From NCBI RefSeq assembly GCF_000759345.1, contig NZ_JPZL01000001.1:992001-1056000 (forward strand): a stretch of 64,000 nt of DNA. Reading direction: 5' to 3'. Numbering within the stretch: the first letter of the stretch is position 1; every line of letters starts with the position of its first letter. The position numbers were made by a program, and so were the translations under genes. Of this stretch, positions 1 to 9,077 are shown one piece after another. Source of the stretch: Litchfieldella xinjiangensis (GTDB taxonomy: Bacteria; Pseudomonadota; Gammaproteobacteria; Pseudomonadales; Halomonadaceae). The notes beneath the pieces are model-generated. The model had not been told where the DNA came from and did not search any database. It saw only the letters and a list, made by a program, of their open reading frames with translations.

Positions 1-380
1 TCAGTATTCACGCGGATCGGCAGGTAATGATGCGGATCCGAACCGACGTGGAGTTCCGCGACGTAGTGATCGCGCTCTCCGAGATAATCCTCGACCCGAG
101 ACCACAACGCGTCGAACTTATCGGCCGCAAAGGGTCGATTGATGCTTCCCCAGTCGATCTGATCGCGGGTGGACGGTTCGTCGACGATGAAGCGATCCGC
201 CGTGGAGCGGCCGGTCCGCTTGCCTGTCTTCACCACCAGGGAGCCATTGGCGGCGAGATTGCCTTCGCCCAAACGAATGGCATGCTCGACCAGCTCGGCG
301 CTGGTCAGGTTGGTTTGAATTCTGGGGCTTGCCATCTGCGCGGCGCCCTCCCTGTTGGCGGCAGCATGGGTCATGGTCAT
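1..380 (-). CDS. pckA: Phosphoenolpyruvate carboxykinase (ATP), N-terminal part, cut by the window edge
   Basis: PckA converts oxaloacetate and ATP to phosphoenolpyruvate, CO2 and ADP in the cytosol, the first committed step of gluconeogenesis. The minus strand from 380 to the edge reads 126 codons of a typical PckA N-terminus. It includes TGKRTGRS at about residues 52-59, followed by DRFIVDEP and INRPF, which match the ATP-dependent family. ATG at 380 is chosen because AAGGA (388-392) lies 7 bases upstream; a second in-frame ATG at 374 is possible. The catalytic P-loop half lies outside the window. The gene follows hslO in the same direction, as in enterics, across a 254-base gap that carries a HexR-like operator, so it probably has its own promoter. 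Confidence 0.93.
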   Translation of the reverse strand, partial: MTMTHAAANREGAAQMASPRIQTNLTSAELVEHAIRLGEGNLAANGSLVVKTGKRTGRSTADRFIVDEPSTRDQIDWGSINRPFAADKFDALWSRVEDYLGERDHYVAELHVGSDPHHYLPIRVNT

Positions 381-569
381 GGTCGTGTCCTTGGCCTGGC
401 GGCCGATTCTCTCTCGTTAGCCCGCGGCGTTCGTTACGGGACAATACAATGAACCCGGCCGACATGGATGGGTGGTCCCATTTCTGGTGTAGCTCATCGA
501 CCGAGCAACTCGGGTCTGCATTATGGCAAAAACCTGGCAAATGGAAAACGCTGAAGTTGCCTGATTTTC

Positions 570-586
570 TTGTAGTTTTACTACTA
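570..586. promoter_or_regulatory. Candidate HexR operator upstream of pckA
   Basis: The 15 bases from 571, TGTAGTTTTACTACT, match the gammaproteobacterial HexR consensus TGTARTWWWAYTACA at all but the last position. The core GTAGT-TTT-ACTAC (572-584) is a perfect palindrome. It lies about 190 bases upstream of the pckA start, in the pckA-hslO gap. HexR senses 2-keto-3-deoxy-6-phosphogluconate and controls Entner-Doudoroff and gluconeogenic genes; pckA belongs to its regulon in Shewanella. The role here is inferred from the motif and the target gene. Confidence 0.6.
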
Positions 587-634
587 CATAATGCGATTTC
601 GAGGGTGTTTTCTGTAGTCGGGACCCATCGACAC

Positions 635-1510
635 TCAATGCAGGATCGGCGCAGGCGCATCCGGAGAATCGATCAGGGCCTCGATATCGGCGGCGCTGAA
701 GTGATACGGGGTGTGACAGAAGTGACACTGGGTATCGATGGCCTTCTGCTCTTCGAGGATGCTGCGCAGTTCGTCTTCACCGAGGCCATGCAGTGCCTGG
801 GCGATCCGTTCGCGCGAGCAGGTGCAGCCGAAGCGCAACGCCTTGGGATCGAAGACCCGTGTGGTTTCCTCGTGATACAAGCGGTAGAGCAACTCCCGCT
901 GATCCAGGCCGAGCAACTCCTCGTCGCGAAGCGTCGAGGCCAGATGAACGGTACGCTCCCAGGCATCAGGGTCCTTGCTGTTGGCATCGTCCGGTAGCTG
1001 TTGAAGCAGCAGGCCGGCGGCACGCTGCCCATCCGCCGAGAGCCATAGGCGAGTCGGCAACTGCTCGGAGCGGGAGAAGTAGTCTTCCAGACACCCCGCC
1101 AGCGACGCGGCTTCGAGGGCCACGATGCCCTGATAGCGATTGCCTCCACGCGGATCCAGGGTAATCACGATGCGCCCGTCACCGAGCAGGTCACGGAAAT
1201 CCCCGGTCTCGCTGGGGAGGACCTGTTGTTCGGATAGCCGGGCGATCGCCCGCAATTCGCCGCCGGGGTTGGACTCGGCCATCAATAACGAAAGGGCGCC
1301 GTCGCCGCGCACTTCCACGCTCAACGTACCGTCGAGCTTGACGGTCTCGGTCAGCAGGGCCACAGCGGCCAGCAGCTCGCCCAGCAAGGCATTGACCGGG
1401 GCCGGATAGGCGTGCTTGTCGAGCACGTCCCGATAGGCCTGTTCGAGCCCCACCACCTCGCCACGCACGTTGGTTTCATCGAATAGAAAGCGTTGGATCT
1501 GATCGGTCAT
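635..1510 (-). CDS. hslO: Redox-regulated holdase chaperone Hsp33
   Basis: Hsp33 is a cytosolic chaperone activated by oxidative unfolding that prevents aggregation under hypochlorite or peroxide stress. The 291-residue length is typical. The zinc/redox switch is intact at the C-terminus: C229-x-C231 and C262-x-x-C265 form the CxC...CxxC motif. The N-terminal half carries the family core, including the [14 protein letters not shown] stretch. It is the last gene of yrfG-hslR-hslO, starting 3 bases after hslR ends, so translation is probably coupled. The order yrfG-hslR-hslO with pckA beyond is conserved in enterics. Confidence 0.96.
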   Translation of the reverse strand: MTDQIQRFLFDETNVRGEVVGLEQAYRDVLDKHAYPAPVNALLGELLAAVALLTETVKLDGTLSVEVRGDGALSLLMAESNPGGELRAIARLSEQQVLPSETGDFRDLLGDGRIVITLDPRGGNRYQGIVALEAASLAGCLEDYFSRSEQLPTRLWLSADGQRAAGLLLQQLPDDANSKDPDAWERTVHLASTLRDEELLGLDQRELLYRLYHEETTRVFDPKALRFGCTCSRERIAQALHGLGEDELRSILEEQKAIDTQCHFCHTPYHFSAADIEALIDSPDAPAPILH

Positions 1511-1513
1511 GAT

Positions 1514-1900
1514 TCACTCTTCTCCCTGGCGCTGCAGGCGTTGAAGTTCACGGCGTTGTTTCTTGTCCGGTCGATGTGCGGGTTGTTGCATGGCCTGGTT
1601 GGCCAACCGACGGCGTTCGGCCTCGCGCTCGCGGCGCACCTGGCTTCCCTCGGTCTCCTGATAGAGCGCGCGGGCCTCCGGCGCGCCTCGCCGCTGATCC
1701 GACAGCGAAAGGACTTCGACCTCCCAGATATCCCAGCCTTGGGGTACCTTGATCAGGGCGCCCAACTCTACATTCTTGCTGGTCTTGGCGCGGGCCCCGT
1801 TGTACTGCACTTTACCGCCCTCAACGGCCTTCTTGGCCAAGGCGCGGGTCTTGAAGAAGCGAGCGGCCCAAAGCCATTTATCGAGTCTTACTGTTTCCAT
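1514..1900 (-). CDS. hslR: Ribosome-associated heat shock protein Hsp15 (S4 domain)
   Basis: Hsp15 binds free 50S subunits carrying a nascent chain and helps recycle stalled ribosomes. The 128-residue protein starts METVRLDKWLWAARFFKTR, the typical S4 RNA-binding entry, and the S4 fold covers about residues 5-65. The C-terminal third is very basic and Arg/Gln rich, as expected for rRNA contact. The ATG at 1900 has GAGG five bases upstream; the open frame extends further but without family similarity. It lies 7 bases after yrfG and 3 bases before hslO, so one transcript is likely. Confidence 0.93.
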   Translation of the reverse strand: METVRLDKWLWAARFFKTRALAKKAVEGGKVQYNGARAKTSKNVELGALIKVPQGWDIWEVEVLSLSDQRRGAPEARALYQETEGSQVRREREAERRRLANQAMQQPAHRPDKKQRRELQRLQRQGEE

Positions 1901-1907
1901 CGTCACC

Positions 1908-2573
1908 TCAGGGGCGCGGTCGCTCGCCTTGCATGAGCGGGGCGAAACGGTCCAGCGCGATGAATTCTTCGAGTTCGCGCTCGGGGCGCTTACTATCGGG
2001 TTGCTTGATGCCCAGCAGATGCCGGATGCCGAACTCGCGGGCACTCTCGAGCACGACAGGGTTGTCGTCGATGAACAGGGTGCGCTGTGGGTCGAAGGGC
2101 TCGATCTCCTGAAGCGCAAACCAGAACTCCTGAGCCTCCTTGGCCACGCCGACATCCGCCGATGAGACGATCGCGTCCAGATACTCTTCGAGGCCGGTCA
2201 ATGGCAGCTTGAGTGCCAGGCTTTCCCGGTCGGCATTGGTGGCCAGCACGACGCGGGGATGGGCCCGCTTGAGCCATTTGAGGAAATCCAGGGCGTCGCT
2301 ACGCAAGCCGATCAAATGCTGTACCTCGCGCTTGAGAGCAACGATATCCACCCCCAGTTCACGGCTCCAGTAAGCCAGGCTATACCAGTTGAGCGTGCCC
2401 TGCTCTCGAAGGATACGCGCCCGGACCTCTTCCTGGGTGGCTTCGTCGAGTCGGTGAAGTTCGACATAACGGCGCGGTAAATGTTCAAGCCAGAAATGGC
2501 TATCGAAATGCAGGTCCAGCAGGGTACCGTCCATGTCCAGCAACACGGTATCGATGGCGCGCCAGTCGATCAT
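1908..2573 (-). CDS. yrfG: HAD-superfamily GMP/IMP nucleotidase YrfG
   Basis: This is a HAD hydrolase of 221 residues. Motif I is LLDMDGTLLD near residue 13, a cap follows, the motif II region is VVLATNAD, and the acidic motif IV is LFIDDNPVVL. E. coli YrfG dephosphorylates GMP and IMP, so a purine nucleotidase role is likely; substrate choice cannot be read from the sequence. The start at 2573 (MIDWRAIDTV) is preferred over a TTG further upstream because homologues begin just before motif I. It is the first gene of yrfG-hslR-hslO and is divergent from nudE across an 88-base gap. Confidence 0.88.
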   Translation of the reverse strand: MIDWRAIDTVLLDMDGTLLDLHFDSHFWLEHLPRRYVELHRLDEATQEEVRARILREQGTLNWYSLAYWSRELGVDIVALKREVQHLIGLRSDALDFLKWLKRAHPRVVLATNADRESLALKLPLTGLEEYLDAIVSSADVGVAKEAQEFWFALQEIEPFDPQRTLFIDDNPVVLESAREFGIRHLLGIKQPDSKRPERELEEFIALDRFAPLMQGERPRP

Positions 2574-2661
2574 CGGCCATAGGCTCCGCAATAGAGAAAG
2601 TGAGTGCTATTGTACGGGATCATCAGGATAGGCAACACAGCACTGCTTGGCCGGAGGCCCC

Positions 2662-3237
2662 ATGTCCCACTCTCATGAAAAACCGCGCATTCTTTCGCAA
2701 CGCGAAGTCGCTCGTAGCCAGCTGTTCCGTGTGGAGTCGCTCGACCTGCGGTTTTCCAACGGCGCCGAGCGAACCTTCGAGCGCCTCATGGGTACCGATA
2801 ACGGCGCGGTGATGATCGTGGCCATGCCCGATCCGGATCACGTGCTGCTGATTCGCGAGTATGCGGCCGGTTTCGAGGATTACGTGCTGACCCTGCCCAA
2901 GGGACTGGTCGACCCCGGCGAAGACATCGTCACTGCCGCGAACCGTGAATTGATGGAAGAGTGCGGGGTGGGCGCCCACAATATCGAGCCCCTGGTCGAA
3001 CTGTCGCTTGCGCCCAATTACATGCGTCATCGCATGCAGGTCATGCTGGCGACGGATCTCTACGAAAAACGCCTGCCCGGCGACGAGCCGGAACCGTTGA
3101 TCGTCGAGACCCACGCCATCGAGGAATTGCCTTCATTGCTCGCGCGCGAGGACTTTCACGAGGCGCGGGCAATCGCCGCCCTTTTTATCGCGCGGGACCG
3201 GCTGCGCAACGAGATCAGCCGACCCCAGCTTTGGTAA
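2662..3237 (+). CDS. nudE: ADP compounds hydrolase NudE (Nudix)
   Basis: NudE cleaves ADP-ribose, NADH and Ap3A/Ap2A, clearing toxic or signalling dinucleotides. The Nudix box is complete at residues 81-103: G-x5-E, then RELMEECGV, giving the GX5EX7REUXEEXGU pattern. The product has 191 residues. The ATG at 2662 has GGAGG at 2653-2657; a TTG at 2647 is less likely. It is divergent from yrfG-hslR-hslO, the same arrangement as in E. coli, where nudE also neighbours this cluster. Confidence 0.94.
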   Translation: MSHSHEKPRILSQREVARSQLFRVESLDLRFSNGAERTFERLMGTDNGAVMIVAMPDPDHVLLIREYAAGFEDYVLTLPKGLVDPGEDIVTAANRELMEECGVGAHNIEPLVELSLAPNYMRHRMQVMLATDLYEKRLPGDEPEPLIVETHAIEELPSLLAREDFHEARAIAALFIARDRLRNEISRPQLW

Positions 3238-3261
3238 AAGATCATCGCGATAAACGCACGG

Positions 3262-4338
3262 CTAGCCGATACGCTTCGAGGGCGATCCTTCCTTGAGCTT
3301 GACCCAGCGGCCTTGGCGATAGCTGTCGAGGCCTGCCTCGAGCAGCACCATGGTGGCCAGGGCGCCTTCGGTCTCGACCGGGTTGGTCGCGTCGCCACGA
3401 AGCGCATCCAGAATTCCCTGATAATAGGCCAGGTAATCCCCCGGTAACGTGGGGTGCTCCTGGCTTACCAGGGGCGACTCTTCGTCCTCCCCGTCACGCA
3501 GGGTCAAGCTACCGTGGCGGGTGTCCTCACCCCACTGCGGGGCCGGGCTCTCGCCCGCCTTGAGCCGGTCTTCCTGTGGGTCGAGGCCAAACTTGACGTA
3601 GCTACCCCGTGTGCCATGCACGGCGAAGCGCGGCGTCGGCTCGGCGACCAGGGCGCTCGCCTTGAGCGATACCCGCAAACTGTCGTAATCCAGCAGCGCC
3701 AGGAAATCGTCATCGGTCTTGGCATTGTCGCGGCGATTGGCCAAATCGAGAAAGATGGCGCGAGGCATGCCGAACAGTTCCCGGGCCTGATCCAGCAAAT
3801 GAGGCCCCAGATCGTACCAGATTCCCCCGCCCGGCTTGGGCTGCTCTCGCCAGCGATCGCGGACCTCGGGGCGGAAGCGATCGAAACGCGATTCGAAATT
3901 GACGACACGCCCCAGGGTACCGTCAGCGAGCAGGCCGCGTAGCGTCATGAAATCGCTATCCCAGCGACGGTTATGAAACACCGACAGCAGCAACTCGTTC
4001 CCTTCGGCCTGGGCCTTGAGCTGACGCGCCTCGGAGACGCTTACGGTAAAGGGCTTATCGAGCACCACGTGCTTGCCTGCCGCAAGCGCTGCCTTGGCCA
4101 GGGGAAAGTGCGTCTCGTTGGGCGTCGGGATGACGACCAGGTCGATATCGTCACGGGCAAAAAGCCCTTGGGGTTTCGCCTCGACCTCGACACCCGGCAA
4201 CGCGGCCTGAACCTTGCCTGCATCGCTCGAGGATACCGCGACCAGATCCAGCCCAGGGGTCGACTGGATCAGGGGAACGTGAAAGGTCTGGCTGGCAAAC
4301 CCATAGCCCACGACGCCAACCGAGAAATGCTCCGTCAT
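3262..4338 (-). CDS. Gfo/Idh/MocA-family NAD(P)-dependent oxidoreductase (YdgJ-like)
   Basis: The 358-residue protein has an N-terminal Rossmann fold opening with VGVVGYGFASQTFHVP. It also has the Gfo/Idh lysine motif in VVLDKPF near residue 97 and a C-terminal dimer domain with GGGIWYDLGPHLLDQA, where the catalytic Asp and His of the family lie. These enzymes oxidise or reduce sugars, cyclitols or related compounds. The substrate is unknown; the closest recognised subfamily is E. coli YdgJ. It stands alone, convergent with nudE (24-base gap), and is separated from the upstream ilvD terminator by about 125 bases. Confidence 0.86.
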   Translation of the reverse strand: MTEHFSVGVVGYGFASQTFHVPLIQSTPGLDLVAVSSSDAGKVQAALPGVEVEAKPQGLFARDDIDLVVIPTPNETHFPLAKAALAAGKHVVLDKPFTVSVSEARQLKAQAEGNELLLSVFHNRRWDSDFMTLRGLLADGTLGRVVNFESRFDRFRPEVRDRWREQPKPGGGIWYDLGPHLLDQARELFGMPRAIFLDLANRRDNAKTDDDFLALLDYDSLRVSLKASALVAEPTPRFAVHGTRGSYVKFGLDPQEDRLKAGESPAPQWGEDTRHGSLTLRDGEDEESPLVSQEHPTLPGDYLAYYQGILDALRGDATNPVETEGALATMVLLEAGLDSYRQGRWVKLKEGSPSKRIG

Positions 4339-4461
4339 GCCTACTCCTTGTCTGGTTTGAGAATCGTCCTTGGTCTGGGTCCTTTCTGGACCTTTACAGT
4401 ATGACTAGTCTGGACCGAGTCCCGAGCCCACTCAACACCTTGCCTTATGGGCATACGCAAC

Positions 4462-4496
4462 AAAAAAGCGAGACCCGCACCTGGGCGCGGGTCTCG
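4462..4496 (-). terminator. Rho-independent terminator of ilvD
   Basis: On the minus strand a 10-base-pair stem CGAGACCCGC / GCGGGTCTCG (4469-4478 with 4487-4496) closes an 8-base loop. It is followed by six T residues (complement of 4462-4467). It starts 34 bases after the ilvD stop. Confidence 0.9.
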
Positions 4497-4529
4497 TCAT
4501 GCCTCACCTCGAAAGCCTATGCACTCCGA

Positions 4530-6374
4530 TCAGTCGAGCTTCGACAGATCGCGCACCGCCCCCTTATCCGCCGAGGTGGCAAGCAGTGCATACGCTTTCA
4601 ACGCGGCCGACACCTTGCGCTCGCGCTCGATGCTCGGCTTCCAGGCACCACTGCCCTGGGCCTCCATCGCGGCACGACGGCGTGCCAGGTCCTCATCGGG
4701 CAGATCGACATTGATCGTGCGTGCCGGGATGTCGATACGAATGATGTCGCCCGACTCGATCAACGCAATGGCCCCGCCGGCTGCCGCCTCGGGGGACACG
4801 TGGCCGATCGAGAGGCCTGACGTGCCGCCTGAGAAGCGACCATCAGTGAGCAGGGCGCAGCCCTTGCCGAGTCCCTTGGACTTGAGATATGAGGTCGGAT
4901 AGAGCATTTCCTGCATGCCCGGCCCGCCCTTGGGACCCTCGTAGCGAATCACCACCACCTCGCCTTCCTTTACCTCGCCGGCAAGAATGTGCTCGACCGC
5001 CTGATCCTGGGACTCGACCACATGGGCAGGGCCCTCGAAGACGAGAATCGACTCATCGACACCGGCCGTCTTCACCACACAGCCATCCAGTGCAATATTG
5101 CCGCGCAACACGGCCAGCCCACCCTCTCTAGAGAACGCATGCTCCAGGTCGCGGATACACCCGGTGGCACGATCGCCGTCCAGGCTCGGCCAACGTGCGC
5201 TCTGGGAAAAGGCCGTCTGGGTGGGCACGCCGCCAGGGCCGGCCTTGAAGAATTCCACCACCTCGGGAGAAGGGTTGCGCATGATATCCCACTCGTCCAG
5301 CGCATCCTTGAGCGTATCGCCGTAGACGGTAGGTACCGAAGTATCCAGCACGTGGGCGCGGTCGAGTTCGCCGAGAATCGCCATGATGCCACCGGCGCGA
5401 TGCACATCCTCGATGTGATACTTCTGGGTATTGGGCGCCACCTTGCACAACTGCGGCACTTCCCGCGACAGCCGGTCGATGTCGGTCATGGTGAAATCGA
5501 GCTCGGCTTCCTGGGCAGCGGCCAGCAGGTGCAGGATCGTGTTGGTCGACCCCCCCATGGCGATATCCAGGGTCATGGCATTCTTGAATGCCGCCAGCGA
5601 GCCGATGGCCCGCGGCAGCAAATGCGCTTCCTCGCCTTCGTAATAACGTTTGGCCAGCTCGACGATGCGATGGCCCGCCGTCTCGAACAGGCGGCGACGG
5701 TCGGTGTGAGTTGCCACCACGGTGCCGTTGCCCGGCAGCGCCAGGCCCAGCGCCTCGGTCAGGCAGTTCATGGAGTTGGCCGTGAACATGCCCGAACAGC
5801 TGCCGCAGGTAGGGCACGCGCTGCGCTCGACCTCGGCCAGCAGCTCGTCATCGACGCTGTCGTCGGCCGCCATCACCATGGCATCGACCAGGTCGAGCCC
5901 GTGATCGAGCAGCTTGGTCTTGCCGGCTTCCATAGGCCCACCTGAGACGAAGATAACGGGGATATTGAGGCGCATGGCAGCCATCAGCATTCCCGGTGTG
6001 ATCTTGTCGCAGTTGGAAATGCACACCAGGGCATCAGCGCAGTGGGCATTGACCATGTACTCGACACTGTCGGCAATGATGTCGCGACTCGGCAGCGAAT
6101 AGAGCATACCGTCATGCCCCATGGCGATGCCGTCGTCCACCGCAATGGTGTTGAACTCCTTGGCGACGCCACCGGCTTTCTCGATCTCGCGCGCCACCAG
6201 CTGCCCCATATCCTTCAGGTGCACATGCCCTGGAACGAACTGCGTGAAGGAGTTGGCCACCGCCACGATCGGCTTGTGGAAATCGTCGTCCTTCATGCCA
6301 GTGGCGCGCCACAAGGCGCGGGCGCCTGCCATGTTGCGGCCGGCGGTGGTGGTGCGGGAACGGTATTGGGGCAT
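4530..6374 (-). CDS. ilvD: Dihydroxy-acid dehydratase
   Basis: IlvD dehydrates 2,3-dihydroxy-isovalerate and 2,3-dihydroxy-3-methylvalerate, the third common step of valine, leucine and isoleucine synthesis, using a 4Fe-4S cluster and Mg2+. The 614-residue protein has the expected cysteine segments [13 protein letters not shown] and [19 protein letters not shown], and ends with the [19 protein letters not shown] signature. ATG 6374 ([12 protein letters not shown]) matches the family start and has AGGA upstream. An in-frame extension to 6455 is not family-like and runs into the leader hairpin. The gene has its own terminator, and the 11-base-pair hairpin upstream may affect its expression. It is a paralogue of Edd at the other end of the window. 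Confidence 0.97.
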   Translation of the reverse strand: MPQYRSRTTTAGRNMAGARALWRATGMKDDDFHKPIVAVANSFTQFVPGHVHLKDMGQLVAREIEKAGGVAKEFNTIAVDDGIAMGHDGMLYSLPSRDIIADSVEYMVNAHCADALVCISNCDKITPGMLMAAMRLNIPVIFVSGGPMEAGKTKLLDHGLDLVDAMVMAADDSVDDELLAEVERSACPTCGSCSGMFTANSMNCLTEALGLALPGNGTVVATHTDRRRLFETAGHRIVELAKRYYEGEEAHLLPRAIGSLAAFKNAMTLDIAMGGSTNTILHLLAAAQEAELDFTMTDIDRLSREVPQLCKVAPNTQKYHIEDVHRAGGIMAILGELDRAHVLDTSVPTVYGDTLKDALDEWDIMRNPSPEVVEFFKAGPGGVPTQTAFSQSARWPSLDGDRATGCIRDLEHAFSREGGLAVLRGNIALDGCVVKTAGVDESILVFEGPAHVVESQDQAVEHILAGEVKEGEVVVIRYEGPKGGPGMQEMLYPTSYLKSKGLGKGCALLTDGRFSGGTSGLSIGHVSPEAAAGGAIALIESGDIIRIDIPARTINVDLPDEDLARRRAAMEAQGSGAWKPSIERERKVSAALKAYALLATSADKGAVRDLSKLD

Positions 6375-6421
6375 GGTGTCCTCTCGTGCTCGGTGTCGCC
6401 GTCTTTGTACGAACGCGACGC

Positions 6422-6450
6422 GGCCTGCGCCAGTAAAGTTGGCGCAGGCC
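6422..6450. repeat. Perfect 11-base-pair inverted repeat between lon and ilvD
   Basis: GGCCTGCGCCA (6422-6432) and TGGCGCAGGCC (6440-6450) are exact inverted complements around a 7-base loop. The element lies 106 bases after the lon stop and 47 bases before the ilvD start. No T tract follows on either strand, so it is not a classical terminator. It could be a Rho-linked 3' end of lon or an mRNA structure in the ilvD leader. Confidence 0.7.
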
Positions 6451-6556
6451 GACACGCGATCGGCGTTGACGGTCTAGGTGTCCAGTCGGGCGTAGATTCT
6501 GTCACGCCCGAGCGCGAGAGGCCATACTGGGAATCTCAGCCGAAACTCGAAGAACC

Positions 6557-8977
6557 TCAATCGAAAACGACTTTCGCCACGTCCCGGTAGCGCTTGGCGA
6601 AGTGCACCGTCATGCCCTCCTTGAGGTAATCGGGCAGCTCTTCGTAATCGCGGCGGTTGGCGTCGGGCAGGATCAGCTCGAAGATATCGCTACGGCGCGC
6701 AGCGATTACTTTCTCGCGAATCCCTCCCACCGGCAGGACCTGCCCGGTCAGTGTCAATTCACCGGTCATGGCAAGACGCCGCTTGATCGACTGGTGTCGT
6801 GCCAGCGAGATCAATGCCGTCGCCATGGTCACCCCGGCGGAGGGGCCGTCCTTGGGCGTGGCGCCTTCAGGAACGTGCAGGTGAATGAAGGCATCGTTGA
6901 AGAAGTCGGCGTCAGCACCGTAATCGGACAGATGCCCCTGCACGTAGCTGTAGGCGATATTGGCCGATTCCTGCATCACTTCGCCCAGCTTGCCCGTCAG
7001 CTTGAAGCCGCGATTCAGTGCGTGAACCTTGCCCGCTTCGATCGGCAAGGTGGCGCCACCCATGGAGGTCCAGGCCAGGCCGGTCACCACCCCTTCTCCC
7101 CGGAGCACTTCGTCCTTGCGGAACAACGGTGCGCCAAGGTAATCCTCGAGGTTGTTGACCGAAACCTTGACGTTCTCCTCGTCGTTCTCGAGCAGCTTGA
7201 CGGCGGCCTTGCGCACGATGCGGTGCAACTGCTTTTCGAGCTGGCGCACCCCGGCCTCGCGAGCATAGCCCTCGATGACCTGGCGCAACGCCGCATCGGT
7301 AAGATTGATACGCTTCTTGGGGATCTTGTCGCGCTTGAGCAGCTTGGGCCACAGGTGATGCTTGGCAATCGCCATCTTCTCTTCGGCGATATACCCCGAC
7401 AGGCGAATCTGCTCCATGCGATCGAGCAGCGGCCCGGGAATCGAATCCAGGGTATTCGCCGTACATACGAACAGCACCTTGGAAAGGTCGAGCCGCACGT
7501 CGAGATAGTGGTCCAGGAAATCGACGTTCTGCTCCGGATCGAGCACCTCGAGCAGCGCCGAAGCGGGGTCGCCCTGGAACGACTGGCCGAGCTTGTCGAT
7601 CTCGTCGAGCATGATCACCGGATTCTCGACCTCGACCTCCTTGAGGGCCTGCACCAGCTTGCCGGGCATGGCACCGATATAGGTGCGGCGGTGCCCCTTG
7701 ATTTCGGCCTCATCGCGCATGCCGCCGACGGAAAAGCGATAGAACTCACGCCCCAGGGCCTCGGCGATCGATCGACCCACCGATGTCTTGCCGACACCTG
7801 GCGGGCCGACAAGCAGCAGAATCGAGCCTCCCACATCGCCCTTGAAGGTGCCCTCGGCCAGGAACTCGATGATGCGTTCCTTCACGTCCTGTAAACCATC
7901 GTGATCGCGGTCGAGCACGCCCCTGGCATGCTGCAGGTCGAGCTGGTCCTGGCTGGTGATACCCCACGGCAGCGAGGTCAGCCAATCGAGATAGTTGCGT
8001 GTCGTGCCGTATTCGGGCGACCCGGTCTCGAGTACCGAGAGTTTATCCAGTTCATCGTCGATGCGTGACTGCACCCGCTCGGGTACGTCCAGCTCATTGA
8101 GGCGATTGCGGAACGTGTCGACGTCGTTTTCACGGTCGTCCTTGGAGATACCCAGTTCGCGCTGAATCACCTTGAGCTGTTCGCGCAGGAAAAACTCGCG
8201 CTGACGCTGCTGCATCTGCGCATTGACCTGCTCGCTGATCTCGCTCTGCAGTTGCGCGACCTCAATCTCCTTGCGCAGCAGCGGCAGTACCTTCTGCATG
8301 CGCGCCATCACAGGCAGGGTTTCGAGGATGGCCTGCAGGTCGTCGCCTTTGGCCGAGGTGATCGCGGCAGCGAAGTCAGTCAGCGGGCCGGGCTCGTGAG
8401 GACTGAAGCGGTTGAGATAGTGCTTGAGTTCCTCGCCGTAGAGCGGGTTGATCGGCAGCAGCTCCTTGATGCCATTGATCAATGCCATGGCATAGGCCCG
8501 CGTCTCGTCCTCCTCGGCGTTGACCGGCTCCTTGGGATAGGTCACCTCGACCAGGTACGGCGGCTTTCTGGATAACCAGCGCACGATACGGAAGCGGCGC
8601 ATGCCCTGGGCAATGAACTGAATCTGCTCATCCTCCCCCTGCACTTTATGTGCACGAACGGCCGTACCGATCTCGGGGAACTGGTCGGGATCGAGCTCCT
8701 CGATCCGCGTATCGCCGACAAACGCGACCCCCAACGTATGGTGCGGTGTCTTGGCCACCCGCTGCATGGTCTCTTCCCACCGCGGGCGATGAATCACCAG
8801 CGGCTGTACCTGGGCGGGGAAAAAGGGGCGGTTGTGTATCGGCAGCAGATAGAGCCGTTCGGGTAGATAATCCTGGGCCGGAACCATCGCGCCCCGCGAT
8901 TCATGCTGCTCTTGGGCGCCGTGCTCGTCGGCGGCGTCGGAAATGATCTCGTTTAGTTCGTCGTCGCGCTCGGTCAT
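6557..8977 (-). CDS. lon: ATP-dependent protease Lon
   Basis: Lon is the cytosolic AAA+ serine protease that degrades damaged proteins and short-lived regulators. The 806-residue chain has the N-terminal substrate domain (about 45-240), a coiled-coil linker, an AAA+ module with GPPGVGKTS (Walker A) and VIMLDEIDK (Walker B), and the C-terminal S16 domain. The catalytic serine lies in [11 protein letters not shown] and the lysine in [12 protein letters not shown]. The start at 8977 (MTERDDEL) has AGGA five bases upstream; 8983 is a near alternative and a TTG at 9022 is unlikely. The first 40 residues are acidic and variable. A heat-shock-like promoter lies upstream. Confidence 0.97.
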   Translation of the reverse strand: MTERDDELNEIISDAADEHGAQEQHESRGAMVPAQDYLPERLYLLPIHNRPFFPAQVQPLVIHRPRWEETMQRVAKTPHHTLGVAFVGDTRIEELDPDQFPEIGTAVRAHKVQGEDEQIQFIAQGMRRFRIVRWLSRKPPYLVEVTYPKEPVNAEEDETRAYAMALINGIKELLPINPLYGEELKHYLNRFSPHEPGPLTDFAAAITSAKGDDLQAILETLPVMARMQKVLPLLRKEIEVAQLQSEISEQVNAQMQQRQREFFLREQLKVIQRELGISKDDRENDVDTFRNRLNELDVPERVQSRIDDELDKLSVLETGSPEYGTTRNYLDWLTSLPWGITSQDQLDLQHARGVLDRDHDGLQDVKERIIEFLAEGTFKGDVGGSILLLVGPPGVGKTSVGRSIAEALGREFYRFSVGGMRDEAEIKGHRRTYIGAMPGKLVQALKEVEVENPVIMLDEIDKLGQSFQGDPASALLEVLDPEQNVDFLDHYLDVRLDLSKVLFVCTANTLDSIPGPLLDRMEQIRLSGYIAEEKMAIAKHHLWPKLLKRDKIPKKRINLTDAALRQVIEGYAREAGVRQLEKQLHRIVRKAAVKLLENDEENVKVSVNNLEDYLGAPLFRKDEVLRGEGVVTGLAWTSMGGATLPIEAGKVHALNRGFKLTGKLGEVMQESANIAYSYVQGHLSDYGADADFFNDAFIHLHVPEGATPKDGPSAGVTMATALISLARHQSIKRRLAMTGELTLTGQVLPVGGIREKVIAARRSDIFELILPDANRRDYEELPDYLKEGMTVHFAKRYRDVAKVVFD

Positions 8978-9019
8978 ATCCATCCTGTCTCTGGAGTCAA
9001 AGGACAACGTTGGATACTG

Positions 9020-9048
9020 CAATGCGGGCAGACAAGGGCAACTTCAAG
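9020..9048 (-). promoter_or_regulatory. Candidate sigma-32 (heat-shock) promoter of lon
   Basis: On the minus strand CTTGAAG (9042-9048) matches the sigma-32 -35 box CTTGAAA at 6 of 7 positions. After 14 bases, CCGCATTG (9020-9027) matches the -10 box CCCCATNT at the informative CC.CAT positions. Transcription would begin about 35 bases upstream of lon. lon is a classical heat-shock gene, which supports the call. Confidence 0.5.
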
Positions 9049-9060
9049 CCAAGTTGCCCT
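9035..9060. repeat. Perfect 10-base-pair inverted repeat overlapping the lon -35 box
   Basis: AGGGCAACTT (9035-9044) and AAGTTGCCCT (9051-9060) are exact inverted complements around CAAGCC. The hairpin starts 17 bases after the stop of the upstream DUF945 gene, where a terminator would be expected, but only TTGTCT follows. Its first arm and loop contain the CTTGAAG -35 element of lon. Confidence 0.75.
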
Positions 9061-9077
9061 GTAAAGCGCAGACAGGC

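Noticed and set aside
27-452. A 141-codon plus-strand frame at the left edge
   Set aside because: It is antisense to pckA, whose minus-strand translation is clearly the known enzyme N-terminus with a good ribosome site.
6375-6455. Longer N-terminus for IlvD
   Set aside because: The added residues do not resemble the family and overlap the leader hairpin; ATG 6374 has AGGA and the known start.
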